Assembly: GCA_030628975.1 (NCBI GenBank)
Contig: DAOVPZ010000067.1
Location: 1-6,498 of the forward strand
Length of the DNA stretch: 6,498 bases
Direction of reading: 5' to 3'
DNA from: Candidatus Cloacimonadota bacterium
GTDB lineage: Bacteria > Cloacimonadota > Cloacimonadia > JGIOTU-2
Shown here: positions 6,401 through 6,498 of the stretch, in pieces
How the letters are laid out: each line of letters opens with the position of its first letter
Position numbering within the stretch: the stretch's first letter is position 1
Notes under the pieces: model-generated
What the model saw: the letters and a program-made list of their open reading frames with translations, nothing else
Told to the model about the DNA's origin: nothing
The model's database searches: none
Position numbers and translations under genes: made by a program

Positions 6401-6498
6401 CATTGCTCGTTTAAGTCTTTGTGTTATGATTTCTTTCGACAAAAAAGAAAACATTAAAGAATGCTTTCTTGTCGCAGGTTCACTTCTCAATCGTCCTA
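3477..6498 (+). CDS. Molybdenum hydroxylase, fused Mo-cofactor and FAD subunits (xanthine dehydrogenase family), 3' end outside window
   Basis: One uninterrupted frame of 1007 codons to the right edge with no stop. Residues 8-125 are the a/b hammerhead domain (KVTGKAIFGDD). The molybdopterin domains run to about 765: Q211 in SIQNPF, GGSFGGK (239-245), MRGFGSPQ (355-362), an ENGQGL loop, GGPTVASRATLMGGNAV, and GAKSLGEP with the catalytic-base Glu726. A basic linker (766-786) leads to an FAD domain with SGGTD (814-818) and RNRGTIGGN (888-896), then the start of the C-terminal FAD subdomain (KLGRRNAMNIA, 967-977). The family hydroxylates purines or other N-heterocycles with water, passing electrons via Fe-S and FAD. 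By alignment from memory, Arg324 and Phe358 match bovine xanthine oxidase Arg880 and Phe914, and Asp246 replaces Glu802. No [2Fe-2S] domain is present so far. ATG 3477 has no clear Shine-Dalgarno; ATG 3486 is an alternative. With the SsnA gene upstream, a purine-catabolic XdhD or Se-dependent type is likely. Confidence 0.9.
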   Translation, partial: MKNMNQIIGKKVIRIDGYEKVTGKAIFGDDIKLVGMLYAACRYTDIPAGKITKVDISKAEKMEGVEAIALFKDIPGMKKLGPIRQDQFALVNNEVFYSGDVIAVVAATSKEIAFSAVDSIEVKYDTLEGIFDIQEAIKSSSHLVHPEFKSNVVIHYPLRKGDVKKGFAQSEHIIEREYQTNFCEHAYIEPESITAVPDLTSKGFKIYGSIQNPFTTRKIVSSFMGLNLNQVNIFGSTLGGSFGGKDDIVNMMACRVALLSKMTGRPVKLTNSRENSIKESYKRHPYIMKYKVGFNKNGKLIAMKINILADSGAYSSQSFFVTWRSVVQATGPYEIENVETDIRAVYTNNTYTAAMRGFGSPQIIFAQESLMDEIAEICGISPLEIRRINGYKHGSITASGQKLSEHKVSLLQVIDEAVKKSNYKEKIIEYRKQNKIDNRYKYGIGLSCSFRGCSLGAEGTDASSAIVSVQADGSVYILAGCNENGQGLKTTFSQIAAEILGINFDKIVFLEPQTATITDGGPTVASRATLMGGNAVIKAAQKVKDTIFNVIKDEIKVIKIEETEWKNNYIYNKKSKIKIRFEDASEKAYWAGVNLSAYGWSKAPDVSWEKETGQGNAYFTYVYGCQIAGIKVDTHTGKIDILKITAAHDVGKVINKLGAEGQVYGGVAQGIGYGIFEDYNIQNGIVKSENLDEYLIPTIKDIYKIDPILIENLDKYGPFGAKSLGEPTLELTSPAINNALSFATGKRTYQIPLTLEQVFLGKNLVKPTRQSEKPLVKYKKRKITPRISDIRMVTPPNIKDALNLLYKDKYKIISGGTDVLIQLRKNTEFQKLLNIYNLPELKSIEENEDEVRIGSAITFTELIENKSIKKDFPLLINACSLIGSRQIRNRGTIGGNIINASPSADSVPPLIVYKARLLLQSKNSNREINVEDFIIKNYQTQIKPDEILTAIIIPKLPDKRYYHSYFKLGRRNAMNIARLSLCVMISFDKKENIKECFLVAGSLLNRP

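Overview
The window comes from an AT-rich (roughly one-third GC by eye) Gram-negative anaerobe, most likely of the FCB superphylum (Cloacimonadota, Marinimicrobia or Ignavibacteria-like). The evidence for this is a C-terminal type IX secretion sorting domain on the first gene, a dockerin variant that I associate from memory with those lineages, an outer-membrane-type lipoprotein, and short intergenic repeats of a style common in such genomes. The phylum is inferred; no rRNA or other marker gene is present.

All four genes read rightward and form two functional blocks. The left block (1-1880) is an extracellular pair. The 3' end of a large secreted protein carries a beta-rich domain, a PKD domain, a dockerin-like double calcium loop and a type IX sorting domain. 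Nine bases later a lipoprotein with a cohesin-like domain begins. Together they could form a surface receptor and docked-partner system, in which the lipoprotein holds the secreted protein or other dockerin-bearing proteins at the outer membrane. A strong hairpin with a T-rich tail closes this block at 1850-1880.

The 386-base gap (1734-2119) holds that terminator, a large imperfect inverted repeat (about 1921-2056) and a weak promoter candidate. The right block (2120 to the window end) encodes cytoplasmic purine or N-heterocycle catabolism: an SsnA-type amidohydrolase, then, after 67 bases containing a small degenerate repeat, a long molybdenum hydroxylase gene that is still open at the right edge. 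That gene fuses a molybdopterin subunit (first ~765 residues) to an FAD-binding subunit (from ~residue 787), the reverse of the order in eukaryotic xanthine dehydrogenase. No [2Fe-2S] domain is seen and one is expected downstream. SsnA beside a XdhD/Se-dependent-type hydroxylase is a known signature of anaerobic purine/urate degradation clusters.

The most interesting points are the adjacent cohesin/dockerin pair in a probable type IX secreting organism, the inverted Mo-FAD fusion with a purine-type active site altered at one residue, the diverged substrate loop of the SsnA homologue, and three different small repeats, one of them inserted in frame in a lipoprotein signal peptide. I see no CRISPR array, tRNA, rRNA, transposase or phage gene.
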